From positions 100,641-164,640 of the forward strand of contig JAFGJM010000011.1 of assembly GCA_016929095.1 (NCBI GenBank): a stretch of DNA of 64,000 nucleotides, written 5' to 3'. The position numbers and the translations under genes are program-made. The notes beneath the pieces were generated by a model. It was not told the origin of the DNA and did not search any database. It saw nothing but the letters and a program-made list of their open reading frames with translations. This document shows, in pieces, positions 36,195 through 44,958 of the stretch; position 1 is the first letter of the stretch, and each line of letters starts with the position of its first letter. Origin of the DNA: Anaerolineales bacterium. Its GTDB lineage: Bacteria > Chloroflexota > Anaerolineae > Anaerolineales > UBA4823.

Positions 36195-37787
36195 CTAAAT
36201 TTCTTTGAGCATATAATATCTTTCCTGTTTAAACCCCCTGTTCGAGTAATAACGGCGTGTCCCAATAGCAGAGATCACCGCCAGCTGATGGTACCCTTTT
36301 GATTGACAAATGTTCTCAGCTTCATGGATCAATTGAGTACCCAGCCCAATATGTTGGGCTGCGCCATCCTGCTCATGCCCCACCTGCAAGGATTGCCCAT
36401 ATACATGTACCTCACGGATGATGGCTGCTCCCTCCAATTCTTCCATCTCTGTCGATGGCGATTCTTTACCCGGAAGTGAAAGTCTTAAAAATCCGGCCAA
36501 TTGATCATCCTGGGTGTCATAGGAAAGAAAATGTTCCTCCGCTTTCCCTGCTTGATAAACCAGGTCGTTATATATCAGATCTTTTGCATCTACCTTATGT
36601 TTTCTCACCTCACGACAGCGAATGCATTGACATTTCGTGCCGCGTAATGCCATCTCTTTTTGAATGTCTTGACGTAAACTGGTGCGTTTATTACCCTCTA
36701 CCACATAGTTAGAAGGAATATCACGAATAATCCTGTTTACCCGGCAATATCGCGGTATGGTGGGCTTTACAGAAGCAATAAGATCCACCAATTCCCCGGT
36801 TGTATAGGGGTGATACTCCCCGCGCTGCCAATAGGCATACAAAGCCGTATTTTCTAACAACTGATTGGGGTAGATTTTTAGCTCATCGGGGCACAGATTT
36901 TCCCAAAGGCGCGAAAAATCCTGCCGGTCAGAATCAAGTGTGGCGCCAAAGAGATTAGGCATCCAATGCAATACCACTTTAAATCCGGCGGCTCTTAAGT
37001 AATCCATGGCCTGGTAAGTCTGCGCCACCGTGTGCCCCCGTTGATTCAACGCTAAAATCTTGTCATCCAGGCTTTGCGCCCCCATCTGCACCTTGGTTAC
37101 GCCCAAATAGCGTAGCCAGGCAAGTTCTTTAAAGGTTACCAGGTCGGGTCTGGTTTCAATGACCAATCCGACATTACGATGGGCAGATGTTTCATTGATG
37201 GCATGCGCCTGGTTCAGTGTGGTGGAATCAGCCCCGTTCAACGCTTCAAAACAACGCAATACAAACCACTCCTGGTAATCCCGTCGGTATGCGCTCCATG
37301 TACCGCCTAATATCAATAATTCAACTTTATCGGTGGGGTGACCCACTGCCTTGAGTGCCTGGAGTCTGGCTGCAACTTGCGCATAAGGGTCAAAATCATG
37401 CTCCACAGCCCTCTTTGCTCCTGGTTCATCCGGCACATAGCTCTTTGGCATGCGAATATCATCGGGGCAAAATATACACTTCCCGGGACAGGGGAACGGT
37501 TTTGTGAGCACGGTTACCGTAGTAACCCCTGAAAGTGTACGGATCGGTTTCATACGGATGCGCGCCAATAGTTGGGCATCTGTTTTTATCTCCCCCCGAT
37601 CGACCAGGTCATGGTATACGGCGACCAGGATATGCTTGGGCAGATAACCCCCATCCGGCAATGGGTGCCGCCGTACTGATGCGTACACATCATTCCCAAC
37701 GCGCACTTCCTCCAACACCTCACGCGCTAAGGTTAATTTCTCAGGAGTATATTCCCTGGCTTTATTCCAGGCTTCGCTATTAACCAT
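36195..37787 (-). CDS. elp3: Elp3: radical-SAM/GNAT tRNA U34 carboxymethyltransferase
   Basis: A 530-aa Elongator-type catalytic subunit. The radical-SAM core has Cys100, Cys104 and Cys107 (PCPGKCIFCP) for a 4Fe-4S cluster, plus GGTWSAYRRDYQEWF and VTKVQMGAQSLDD. A Cys-rich zinc segment (KCQCIRCREV) and a C-terminal GNAT domain (HIGLGTQLIHEAE; YYSNRGF) follow. The family makes cm5U at wobble uridines from acetyl-CoA; a Chloroflexota homologue from Dehalococcoides is structurally characterised. The ATG at 37787 was chosen since the upstream 34 codons are not family-like. A Trm9-like methyltransferase gene starts 33 bp away, divergently. Confidence 0.93.
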   Translation of the reverse strand: MVNSEAWNKAREYTPEKLTLAREVLEEVRVGNDVYASVRRHPLPDGGYLPKHILVAVYHDLVDRGEIKTDAQLLARIRMKPIRTLSGVTTVTVLTKPFPCPGKCIFCPDDIRMPKSYVPDEPGAKRAVEHDFDPYAQVAARLQALKAVGHPTDKVELLILGGTWSAYRRDYQEWFVLRCFEALNGADSTTLNQAHAINETSAHRNVGLVIETRPDLVTFKELAWLRYLGVTKVQMGAQSLDDKILALNQRGHTVAQTYQAMDYLRAAGFKVVLHWMPNLFGATLDSDRQDFSRLWENLCPDELKIYPNQLLENTALYAYWQRGEYHPYTTGELVDLIASVKPTIPRYCRVNRIIRDIPSNYVVEGNKRTSLRQDIQKEMALRGTKCQCIRCREVRKHKVDAKDLIYNDLVYQAGKAEEHFLSYDTQDDQLAGFLRLSLPGKESPSTEMEELEGAAIIREVHVYGQSLQVGHEQDGAAQHIGLGTQLIHEAENICQSKGYHQLAVISAIGTRRYYSNRGFKQERYYMLKEI

Positions 37788-37820
37788 CCATATTCCCGGT
37801 TTGAAGTTTATAATATCAGC

Positions 37821-38576
37821 GTGGAAACCCGCGCTGAAGAGCAAATACTTGTTCTTAATCATCAATTTTACCAGACCTTTGCACATCACTTTTCTTCGAC
37901 CCGCTTACGGCTGCAACCCGGAATAAAAATTATCCTGCCAGACATCATTAAAAGTACGTGTATCCTGGATTTAGGATGTGGTAATGGTGAGTTGGCGCTG
38001 GCTTTGATAAACTCCCATTTTCAGGGGCAGTATGTTGGGTGTGATATAAGCCGGAATTTATTGAATATTGCAAAAACCCGTTTAAACGATCAATCGAACC
38101 ATCTGCCTGACCAATATCAATTCTTCCTGGTAGACCTGGCTGCACCTGGCTGGGAAATACCTCTCCCCGATTTTCCATATGATTTAGCGTTATCCTTTGC
38201 CGTTTTGCATCATCTACCGGGTAAAGATCGACGGCTCCAATTGCTATCTCGCCTGCAAAAATTACTTACCCAATCTTCTATTCCACAATCCTTTTTTATT
38301 TTTTCAGTCTGGCAATTCCTGAACAGCCCGCGTCTTCGCGCCCGCATCCAACCCTGGAGTTCAATCGGCATAAGCCCTGATGGAGTTGACTCGGGTGATT
38401 TTCTTTTAGATTGGCGGCACGGCGGGCAAGGGCTGCGATATGTCCACCATTTCAGCGAGATTGAATTACAGGGATTGGCAGATGCAGCCGGCTTTTCAAT
38501 TCGTCGCACTTTTTACTCAGATGGCGAGGAGGGAAATTTGGGTTTGTATCAGGTTTGGGAAACGATGCGGGTATAA
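37821..38576 (+). CDS. Class I SAM methyltransferase, Trm9/ALKBH8-like
   Basis: A 251-aa Rossmann-fold methyltransferase. SAM motif I is ILDLGCGNGELAL (residues 48-60), motif II is YVGCDISRNLL and motif IV/post is ALSFAVLHHLPGKDRR. The N-terminal FYQTFAHHFSSTR (residues 16-28) matches the HFSxTR element of eukaryotic Trm9/ALKBH8, the enzymes that methylate cm5U34 to mcm5U34. Divergent pairing with elp3, which makes cm5U34, strengthens the idea. A Trm112-like partner, needed by eukaryotic Trm9, is not in the window. Another substrate is possible. Confidence 0.72.
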   Translation: METRAEEQILVLNHQFYQTFAHHFSSTRLRLQPGIKIILPDIIKSTCILDLGCGNGELALALINSHFQGQYVGCDISRNLLNIAKTRLNDQSNHLPDQYQFFLVDLAAPGWEIPLPDFPYDLALSFAVLHHLPGKDRRLQLLSRLQKLLTQSSIPQSFFIFSVWQFLNSPRLRARIQPWSSIGISPDGVDSGDFLLDWRHGGQGLRYVHHFSEIELQGLADAAGFSIRRTFYSDGEEGNLGLYQVWETMRV

Positions 38577-38613
38577 TTACATAAAGATAAGGATCATCCC
38601 TGGCAACTATACT

Positions 38614-39342
38614 ATGCAAATCTTAATAATCTCCGACATCCACGCCAACCTGACTGCTCTGCAGGCGGTTCTTTCCAATGCAGGAGAAATCGACAGCGCC
38701 TGGTGCCTGGGGGATTTGTTGGGCTATGGCCCAGATCCCAATGAATGTATCGAATGTATCCGTCAATTACCCAATTTGGTTTGCTTAATTGGAAACCATG
38801 ATGCCGCCGTTTTAAACCTGATCGATACGGATGCCTTCAATCCCGAAGCCCGGCAAACAATCGTTTGGACTCAGAACGCTTTACTACCAGAAAATGAGAC
38901 TTTTTTGAAAAGCCTGCCGAATAAAATCCAAATCGACAACGTGACACTGGCACATGGAAGCCCGCGTCAACCGATATGGGAATATCTATTAGATTCCTAT
39001 ACCGCCACACGTAATTTCGATTATTTCGATACCGATTTCTGTTTCGTGGGGCATACCCATCTACCCTTCATTTTCCACTTAAAAAACGACCAGAATAACG
39101 CTTCATTGACCATCCCTACGCCCAATAAAAAAATTGAATTATCACCACGCGCTATCCTAAACGCTGGATCGGTAGGGCAGCCACGCGATCGCGATCCACG
39201 TGCGGCTTATGCGATCTTCGATCCAGATCAACAAACCTGGGATTATCGGCGCGTTACATATGAAATCGCCGATGTTCAAAAACGTATGAACAATGCCGGA
39301 TTACCCTCCAGGCATATTCAACGGCTTTCCTCTGGCTGGTAA
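38614..39342 (+). CDS. YfcE/MJ0936-type metallophosphoesterase
   Basis: A 242-aa cytoplasmic calcineurin-like phosphodiesterase. The metal ligands are in LIISDIHANLTAL, WCLGDLLGYGPDP, LIGNHDAAVL, LAHGSPRQP and FVGHTHLPF; the C-terminal INAGSVGQPRDRDP is typical of this subfamily. An in-frame extension back to 38440 overlaps the methyltransferase gene and is not family-like, so the ATG at 38614 was chosen. The substrate is unknown; relatives cleave phosphodiesters. It lies 37 bp after the Trm9-like gene and may be co-transcribed. Confidence 0.9.
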   Translation: MQILIISDIHANLTALQAVLSNAGEIDSAWCLGDLLGYGPDPNECIECIRQLPNLVCLIGNHDAAVLNLIDTDAFNPEARQTIVWTQNALLPENETFLKSLPNKIQIDNVTLAHGSPRQPIWEYLLDSYTATRNFDYFDTDFCFVGHTHLPFIFHLKNDQNNASLTIPTPNKKIELSPRAILNAGSVGQPRDRDPRAAYAIFDPDQQTWDYRRVTYEIADVQKRMNNAGLPSRHIQRLSSGW

Positions 39343-39398
39343 TGGGAACTTATCGAATAGCCTCTACGTCTTAAGAATAAAACGATAGGAGAAAAGAA

Positions 39399-40412
39399 AT
39401 GCACACACCCTTGAAATCTAAACGCAGTATTTTGAAATATATCATCATTTCTCTTATGATTTCCAGCATGCTATTTCTTTATGGATGCGCCGCAGCGAAA
39501 AATTCCTTGGCGCCCAGAGAGGTATATGAAGAAGGAATGGAAATGCCAGCCGCGGCGCCGGAAGCCGACATGACAATGTGGGAGCCGGAAATGGCGAAAG
39601 AGTACAGCAGCTATTCCGGGAGCGCCCAGGGCGTGAAGCGCATTGTACTGAAAAACGCCAGCTTGAGTATCGTGGTTGATGATCCAGCCCAAACAATGGA
39701 CACTATTGCTAAACTGGCTGATGATTTAGACGGATGGGTGGTTTCAGCGAATTTGAGTAAATACACATTGGAAAACAATGTGGAAGTCCCCCACGCCACA
39801 ATCACCATCCGTGTGCCAGAAGAAGTGTTGGATGAGGCTATAGAAACCATTGAAAATCAAAGCGATCAAGATCCATTGAGCAAAACCATAAATAGCCAGG
39901 ATGTCACCAGTGAATATACCGATCTGCAATCCCGGCTGCGTAATCTGGAAAGCGCCGAAGAACAACTCCGTAAGATCATGGAGGATGCCGTCCGCACCGA
40001 AGACGTCATGTCTGTTTATAACCAACTGGTGAGCGTTCGTGAACAAATTGAAGTGGTAAAAGGTCAGATCAAATACTACGATGAGGCTTCTGCGCTTTCA
40101 TCGATCAGCGTCGATATCCTGGCGAATGAAGCCGTCCAACCGTTGACCATCGGCGGCTGGCAACCGGTGGGCGTCGCGAAAGATGCCATCCAGGCACTGA
40201 TCAATACCCTTAAAGTGCTGGCTAACATCGTCATCTGGCTTATCATCTTCTTTGTGCCCATCTTACTGGTTTTCTTTGTAGTTTTCTTCCTGCCCATCAG
40301 AGCTTTTATCCGCTTAATCAAACGCAATCGGGCGCGCCGAAAAGCCAAAGAATCACCCGCCACAATTCAATCTTCACCCCCATCAGGTGGAACGCCGCCC
40401 GCACAAGGGTAA
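39399..40412 (+). CDS. DUF4349 lipoprotein
   Basis: A 337-aa envelope protein. A lipoprotein signal peptide ends LFLYGCAAAKN. The DUF4349 core starts near residue 85 (RIVLKNASLSIVVDDPAQTM) and contains TISRVP-like strands and a long coiled coil (about 185-235: LQSRLRNLESAEEQLRKI). A transmembrane helix follows near 265-300 (ANIVIWLIIFFVPILLVFFV) with a basic cytoplasmic tail. It would be held at both ends in the membrane. GGAG-like bases precede the ATG. The molecular function of the family is not established. Confidence 0.85.
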   Translation: MHTPLKSKRSILKYIIISLMISSMLFLYGCAAAKNSLAPREVYEEGMEMPAAAPEADMTMWEPEMAKEYSSYSGSAQGVKRIVLKNASLSIVVDDPAQTMDTIAKLADDLDGWVVSANLSKYTLENNVEVPHATITIRVPEEVLDEAIETIENQSDQDPLSKTINSQDVTSEYTDLQSRLRNLESAEEQLRKIMEDAVRTEDVMSVYNQLVSVREQIEVVKGQIKYYDEASALSSISVDILANEAVQPLTIGGWQPVGVAKDAIQALINTLKVLANIVIWLIIFFVPILLVFFVVFFLPIRAFIRLIKRNRARRKAKESPATIQSSPPSGGTPPAQG

Positions 40413-40444
40413 AATACCATCGTATTGTACGAATAGTCATCACA

Positions 40445-40483
40445 AACATCCCTTTCCGGTAAGCTTGGAAAGGGATGTTTTTT
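40445..40483 (+). terminator. Intrinsic terminator after DUF4349 gene
   Basis: AACATCCCTTTCC pairs perfectly with GGAAAGGGATGTT around a 9-nt loop, followed by six T. Confidence 0.88.
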
Positions 40484-40648
40484 AAATCATTTTTATTCGG
40501 AAATTCTCATTAAGTAAACCATGAATTAAATCTGAGATTACCAATTTGGTTCAACAGCCCTTATGTCATGTCAATTAGAGAAATCACCATTCCTCCCTGT
40601 CGTTCTGTGAACTCTTTTCTGTCATTTTGAGTGCCCGTTTTTTTCTCT

Positions 40649-40723
40649 GTCATTCTGAGGGAGCGTAGCGACTGAAGAATCTTAGCAATTGTCCAATACA
40701 TACCTCGCTACACACCGAATGAC
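40649..40723. repeat. Inverted-repeat intergenic element
   Basis: The element begins GTCATTC and ends GAATGAC, with inner arms GCGTAGCGA and TCGCTAC. Similar half-sites (GTCGTTCTG, GTCATTTTGAG) lie just upstream at 40600-40630. It resembles the dispersed GTCATTCTGAG-type intergenic repeats of many bacterial genomes. It has no coding capacity. The rest of 40484-40800 holds nothing else recognisable. Confidence 0.6.
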
Positions 40724-40800
40724 AGGATGCAATTCAGATTCTTCACTTTTTTCTTATACCCGGCTTAATACACCTGCTTTCCCCCAAATATAATCCTATT

Positions 40801-41535
40801 CTACGGGCTGAAAGCCGCAAAAGGCATGAACACACGCATCTTTTCATCAGCCAATGGTGTTGGCTGTGCAACCGGCTTCAACACTTTTTGGCGAATACCC
40901 CCGGTGATCGCCATATTTCCCAATATAGACCACGACCGTAAAAATGCACGTTTGGAGTAGTTTTGCTTATTCCCCGTGTATGCATCGATAACATATATGT
41001 TATTAGCATCATACCCGACGACCAGCATGGTATGCTCATATCTGGCAACCGTTACCCATTTGCCATCTTTAGTCTTGATTTTTTCTATCTTTCCGGGTGT
41101 CATTTGTCCGATCACCCACACGATCACGGGACGACTGGCAGCAATTTCCCCTTTCAATTCCTCCCAACCCATATGCTTACGCGCCTGGGCATCCAATCCA
41201 TATTGCTGCAATAAGGCGGCTACCGGTTTGGCATGCACGCCATAGGAGGCGGGTGGAATATTTCCCCAGGCATCATTGGGATTACCTACAAATCCCATAT
41301 CCGGGTTATCTGAACGGGGTAATTTATTCATAAATTTCTTTTCGCCGATTTTCACTCCCCAATATGCCGCCCAATCCACTGCCGAGCGAGATTCGCAAGA
41401 TAAACTCAGGGTTTGTTTCCGACCGGTAATCCCTTTAATAAAAGCCTGTTTTGGCAGGCTGGCAGATGCTTCCCGTAAGGGTAAGATCAAAATCAAGAAA
41501 ATTATATAAAATGGTAGTTTACTCAATGATCGCAT
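40801..41535 (-). CDS. Secreted C39-like cysteine peptidase family protein
   Basis: A 244-aa protein with an N-terminal signal peptide (FYIIFLILILPLREASA). The papain-like C39 (YvpB-type) domain follows: the Cys motif is LSLSCESRSAVDWAAYWG (Cys47), the His motif is YEHTMLVVGYDANNIYVID with the Asp in the following turn, and GVHAKPVAALLQQYGL lies between them. The family includes bacteriocin-processing-like peptidases and uncharacterised surface proteins. Here it stands alone, convergent with the DUF4349 gene. Its substrate is unknown. Confidence 0.82.
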   Translation of the reverse strand: MRSLSKLPFYIIFLILILPLREASASLPKQAFIKGITGRKQTLSLSCESRSAVDWAAYWGVKIGEKKFMNKLPRSDNPDMGFVGNPNDAWGNIPPASYGVHAKPVAALLQQYGLDAQARKHMGWEELKGEIAASRPVIVWVIGQMTPGKIEKIKTKDGKWVTVARYEHTMLVVGYDANNIYVIDAYTGNKQNYSKRAFLRSWSILGNMAITGGIRQKVLKPVAQPTPLADEKMRVFMPFAAFSP

Positions 41536-41737
41536 GAAAGATGATGTCTGTTATTTGTTATCAGGTATTTGTTATCAGATAAATATTTATTATCAGGTAT
41601 CGGTTAACAGTGTCATGATCTTACTGATCTCTTCAATTCCTGGCATCTATATTTCCTGGCTTCTTCCTGACGCTTTTCGTATTTGTTGCAAGTAATTTGC
41701 CAGCCCACCCCATGCATCCAAAGGTATAATTTGATGG

Positions 41738-42448
41738 ATGAATGAATTGGCGCGTTCTGTGAAAGATTTGATAGGTATTTCTCTCAGTTCTGGGCAACTG
41801 AATAGCTTGCTGCAATTCGAAGCAGAGCTATTGGATTGGAATACGCGGTTTAATCTTACTGCCATTCAAGAACCAGAAAAAATCCGTTCCAAACACTTTC
41901 TCGACTCACTCACCTGTCTCACGGTCATAAAAGAGAAACCCATTGAGCGCCTGATTGATATTGGTACCGGCGCTGGTTTTCCGGGAATCCCCCTGAAGAT
42001 CGCCTGCCCTCAGTTACATGTGACTCTGGTAGAGTCGGTAGGCAAAAAAGCGAATTTTTGCCGTCATATTGTGAAATCATTGGGGCTGGATGGAGTTGAA
42101 GTGGTTCAAGAAAGGGCAGAGACACTCGGTCAAATGCCGCATTATCGGGAGAAATTCGATTGGGTGGTGGCGAGAGCCGTCGCAGCCTTGCCGATATTAG
42201 TGGAATACTTGTTACCCCTGGCGCGTATCGGCGGCAGCGCAATTGCCATGAAAGGTGAAAGCGGTCCCGCTGAAGCGCACGCCGCCGATCGGGCAACCCA
42301 CCTCCTGGGAGGCAGGCTGCGCCGATTAACACCAATTATTTTACCTGGTGTTGTCGATGAACGTTACCTGGTGGTGATCGATAAGGTAGCGGCTACGCCC
42401 TTGCGATATCCGCGCCGGGTTGGGATACCCGCCAAAAAACCCATCTGA
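41738..42448 (+). CDS. rsmG: 16S rRNA (guanine-527-N7) methyltransferase
   Basis: A 236-aa RsmG/GidB that methylates G527 in the 530 loop of 16S rRNA. The N-terminus has FEAELLDWNTRFNLTAI, the SAM motif is LIDIGTGAGFPGIPLKI, the following strand is HVTLVESVGKKANFC and the catalytic region is WVVARAVAALPILVEYLLPL. Length is normal. It is convergent with the MOSC gene, with stops one base apart. Confidence 0.95.
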   Translation: MNELARSVKDLIGISLSSGQLNSLLQFEAELLDWNTRFNLTAIQEPEKIRSKHFLDSLTCLTVIKEKPIERLIDIGTGAGFPGIPLKIACPQLHVTLVESVGKKANFCRHIVKSLGLDGVEVVQERAETLGQMPHYREKFDWVVARAVAALPILVEYLLPLARIGGSAIAMKGESGPAEAHAADRATHLLGGRLRRLTPIILPGVVDERYLVVIDKVAATPLRYPRRVGIPAKKPI

Positions 42449-42449
42449 T

Positions 42450-42920
42450 TTATCCCTGAATACTCACCCTGTCACCAATTTTCAACTTTCCCGGTTTCAA
42501 GACGCGAGCGTAAACTCGTGACCAGCCTGGGTGTTTTTTCTGTAAAATTCGGACAAAATTTCCATCAACGAATGACTCCCGCACTGACGTGCAAGGTTTT
42601 ACATATCCGGTAACTTCCAATAATACATCGCTGCCGATTTCAAGGCGCGTACCAATTTGCACCTTTTCCCAATCGAGGCCAACAATGTCCAAATTTTCAC
42701 CTAAAGATCCCGGAAAAACCGGGTGACCTTCCCTTTGCAAAGCCAATATCCTATCCAGCGAAAAGAGGCAAACCGCAAAATCCTGCCCGGTTTGCTTCTT
42801 GGGGTTTCCGACACGATCTTCGGTGAGACCCAATTCATTTATTTCTGCTGAATGCCTGCCAATTTTGGGTATTCCATTTTCGGAAACACCGATTTGAAAG
42901 ATATAGCCTTGCATACTCAT
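42450..42920 (-). CDS. MOSC-domain protein
   Basis: A 156-aa stand-alone MOSC domain, related to the C-terminal domain of molybdenum-cofactor sulfurases. Visible elements are LTEDRVGNPKKQ, the acidic PGSLGENLDIVGLDWEKVQIG and the conserved Cys in GYVKPCTSV, likely the sulfur/metal-handling residue. It may carry sulfide for metal-sulfur cluster assembly; the exact role is unknown. It starts 5 bp after recF on the same strand. Confidence 0.85.
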   Translation of the reverse strand: MSMQGYIFQIGVSENGIPKIGRHSAEINELGLTEDRVGNPKKQTGQDFAVCLFSLDRILALQREGHPVFPGSLGENLDIVGLDWEKVQIGTRLEIGSDVLLEVTGYVKPCTSVRESFVDGNFVRILQKKHPGWSRVYARVLKPGKLKIGDRVSIQG

Positions 42921-42925
42921 GAATT

Positions 42926-44137
42926 TTATTCCTTTCCGCTTTGAATGCGCCCATCCTGAATACGACAGATATGGGCTGTATCGATGAGTTCACTGGCAAA
43001 TAAATCCAGGTCGGTGGTTGTAAGAATTGCCTGTTCACAATTCACCAGGCGTGAAAGAAGGTCTTTTCGACGTTGAATATCCAATTCTGCCAATACTTCA
43101 TCGAGCAGAAATACCGGCCAATGACCGGTTTTTTCCTGCATCCAGGCAACTTCTGCCAGCTTCAACGCCAGGATGAGTGTGCGCACTTGTCCACGGGAGC
43201 CGAAAGAACCCAGGTCTATTCCATTGCCCAAAAACCGTACTTCGTCTCGATGAGGGCCAATGGTTGTCACCCCCCGCATAATTTCGTCGCGATGTAGTTT
43301 AACCAACGTATCCCTGAAACCCGTTTCTATGGTCTCCAGGGTGATATTGCAATAATCTGCGTTCACATCCAGAGGCAGCGTATATTGTTGATTTGGTTTG
43401 GGAATTGGATCATAAGATGGCTGATACACCATGCGTAAAACCTCACCATTTCGGGTTAGCGAGAGGTGAATGGATGCAGCCAGTTTTTCAAGTTCACGAA
43501 TTGCAGAAATACGGGCGCGTATGATCCGTGCGCCAAATCGGGTCAATTTTTCATCCCAATACTCGAGTTGTTTTTCATCGCCGCCCCTCTCGAAAAGTTG
43601 TTTCAACAGGGCATTCCTGCGGGTTAGAACCCGCTGATAATCTCCCAGGAGTTTCGCATATTCCGGTTCGATTTGTGAAAGCGCCAAATTGAGGTAACGG
43701 CGTCGTTCTTCCGGTGCGCCTTCGGCAATTTGTAGCATTTGCGGAATAAATAACACGGCGTTGAAATGACCGATTACCTGTTGGATTTTGTGTTTAACCC
43801 CATCTAAAAGAATTTCTTTTCTCACCCTAAAGTTGCCATTCGTCCCATTAGGTTCCTGGATAATGCGCACCTCCAGGCGATGCCCATTGCCGCCGCGACA
43901 AAAATCCGCCACGATCCGAGCAACCGCCAGCGGTTCACGGCTGGCCAGAAAATTGATCATCTGGCGGTCGCTTTCCGCATGGAAAGAAACCATGGTAGAA
44001 ACGTAATAAATCGCTTCCAATAAACTGGTCTTCCCCTGGGCATTGTTGCCAACCAGCACGAGGGCGCCTTGGCTGAGGTCGATATCCAGGCGGGCAAAAT
44101 TGCGAAAGTTAGTGAGTGACAGGCGGGTTAGATGCAT
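42926..44137 (-). CDS. recF: DNA replication and repair protein RecF
   Basis: A 403-aa SMC-like ATPase that loads RecA at gaps. Walker A is GNNAQGKTS (residues 30-38), the signature region includes GSFGSRGQVRTLILALKLAE, Walker B is VFLLDEVLAELD, and the D-loop/His region reads LTTTDLDLF. The start MHLTRLSLTNFRNFA is family-typical. It is not in the usual dnaA-dnaN-recF-gyrB context here. Confidence 0.95.
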   Translation of the reverse strand: MHLTRLSLTNFRNFARLDIDLSQGALVLVGNNAQGKTSLLEAIYYVSTMVSFHAESDRQMINFLASREPLAVARIVADFCRGGNGHRLEVRIIQEPNGTNGNFRVRKEILLDGVKHKIQQVIGHFNAVLFIPQMLQIAEGAPEERRRYLNLALSQIEPEYAKLLGDYQRVLTRRNALLKQLFERGGDEKQLEYWDEKLTRFGARIIRARISAIRELEKLAASIHLSLTRNGEVLRMVYQPSYDPIPKPNQQYTLPLDVNADYCNITLETIETGFRDTLVKLHRDEIMRGVTTIGPHRDEVRFLGNGIDLGSFGSRGQVRTLILALKLAEVAWMQEKTGHWPVFLLDEVLAELDIQRRKDLLSRLVNCEQAILTTTDLDLFASELIDTAHICRIQDGRIQSGKE

Positions 44138-44146
44138 AAAATTTTC

Positions 44147-44179
44147 AAATAAATGCCACGGAGGTTAAGCGCCGTGGCA
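44147..44179 (-). terminator. Hairpin between def and recF
   Basis: On the minus strand TGCCACGG pairs with CCGTGGCA across a 10-nt loop, followed by TTTATTTG. It probably ends the def transcript just before recF. Confidence 0.7.
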
Positions 44180-44225
44180 CACCAGATAATATGTATTAAA
44201 TCGATTAAATGACGACTAAGATGAT

Positions 44226-44741
44226 TTAGCAATCTATGGGTATTGGACTATCAGGTTCTTCTTCCATCTTCCAAACTTTTTCTGATCTATCGATATATAA
44301 GACGCCGTCTAAATGATCGATTTCATGTTGAAAAATTCGCGCTAACCAATCGCGGGCTTTGATCTTTATTGGCTTTCCCTTTCGATTTTGCCCTTTAACC
44401 ACGACTTCTTTCGCACGCAGGACTTCACCGGCAAAACCTGGGATGGATAAACAACCCTCTATTCCCATCACTTGTTCTTCTGAAAAATACACGATCTCCG
44501 GATTAGCAACAACATACAACTTCTTCGGCGCTTCTTCATCCTCTTCCTCGCCGTATTCCACCACAATCAGGCGTTGAGATACGTCGACCTGCGGCGCAGC
44601 CAGACCCACTCCCGGAGCAAGCCTCATGGTTTCCACCATATCATCCGCCAGCGTTTGAAAACCAGCATTAAATTCACTTATCTTGCGGGCTTTTTTTCGT
44701 AATACCTCCTCTGGGAGGCAAACAACTTCTCGAACAGCCAT
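44226..44741 (-). CDS. def: Peptide deformylase
   Basis: A 171-aa metal-dependent deformylase that removes the N-formyl group from nascent proteins. All three motifs are intact: GVGLAAPQ (residues 44-51), EGCLSIPG with the metal Cys, and QHEIDHLDG with two metal His and the catalytic Glu. An acidic insert (GEEEDEEAP) follows motif 1. The ATG at 44741 follows GAGGTG and is preferred over one two codons earlier. Confidence 0.96.
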   Translation of the reverse strand: MAVREVVCLPEEVLRKKARKISEFNAGFQTLADDMVETMRLAPGVGLAAPQVDVSQRLIVVEYGEEEDEEAPKKLYVVANPEIVYFSEEQVMGIEGCLSIPGFAGEVLRAKEVVVKGQNRKGKPIKIKARDWLARIFQHEIDHLDGVLYIDRSEKVWKMEEEPDSPIPIDC

Positions 44742-44958
44742 AATCACCTCGTAAAACTCATTAAATAAAAAGTACTTAAATATAATTTTACCCTAAATTT
44801 GTCCACTTTACTTATCATTCCCGATAATGGCTTGAAGAACGCCCGCGTATTTTATTATGAAAAAAACTTCCTGCTTTCCTGCCCTTATTATAAAAATTTT
44901 TCTGATTTCCTTTTCTTCCTGGCTTCCTCAAAAAGATTTTTATTTTTGTATCGGTTGT

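Noticed and set aside
41555..41612. TTATCAGGTAT repeats as a binding-site array
   Set aside because: The AT-rich repeats are irregular. A similar string in the 23S-5S spacer suggests simple-sequence drift.
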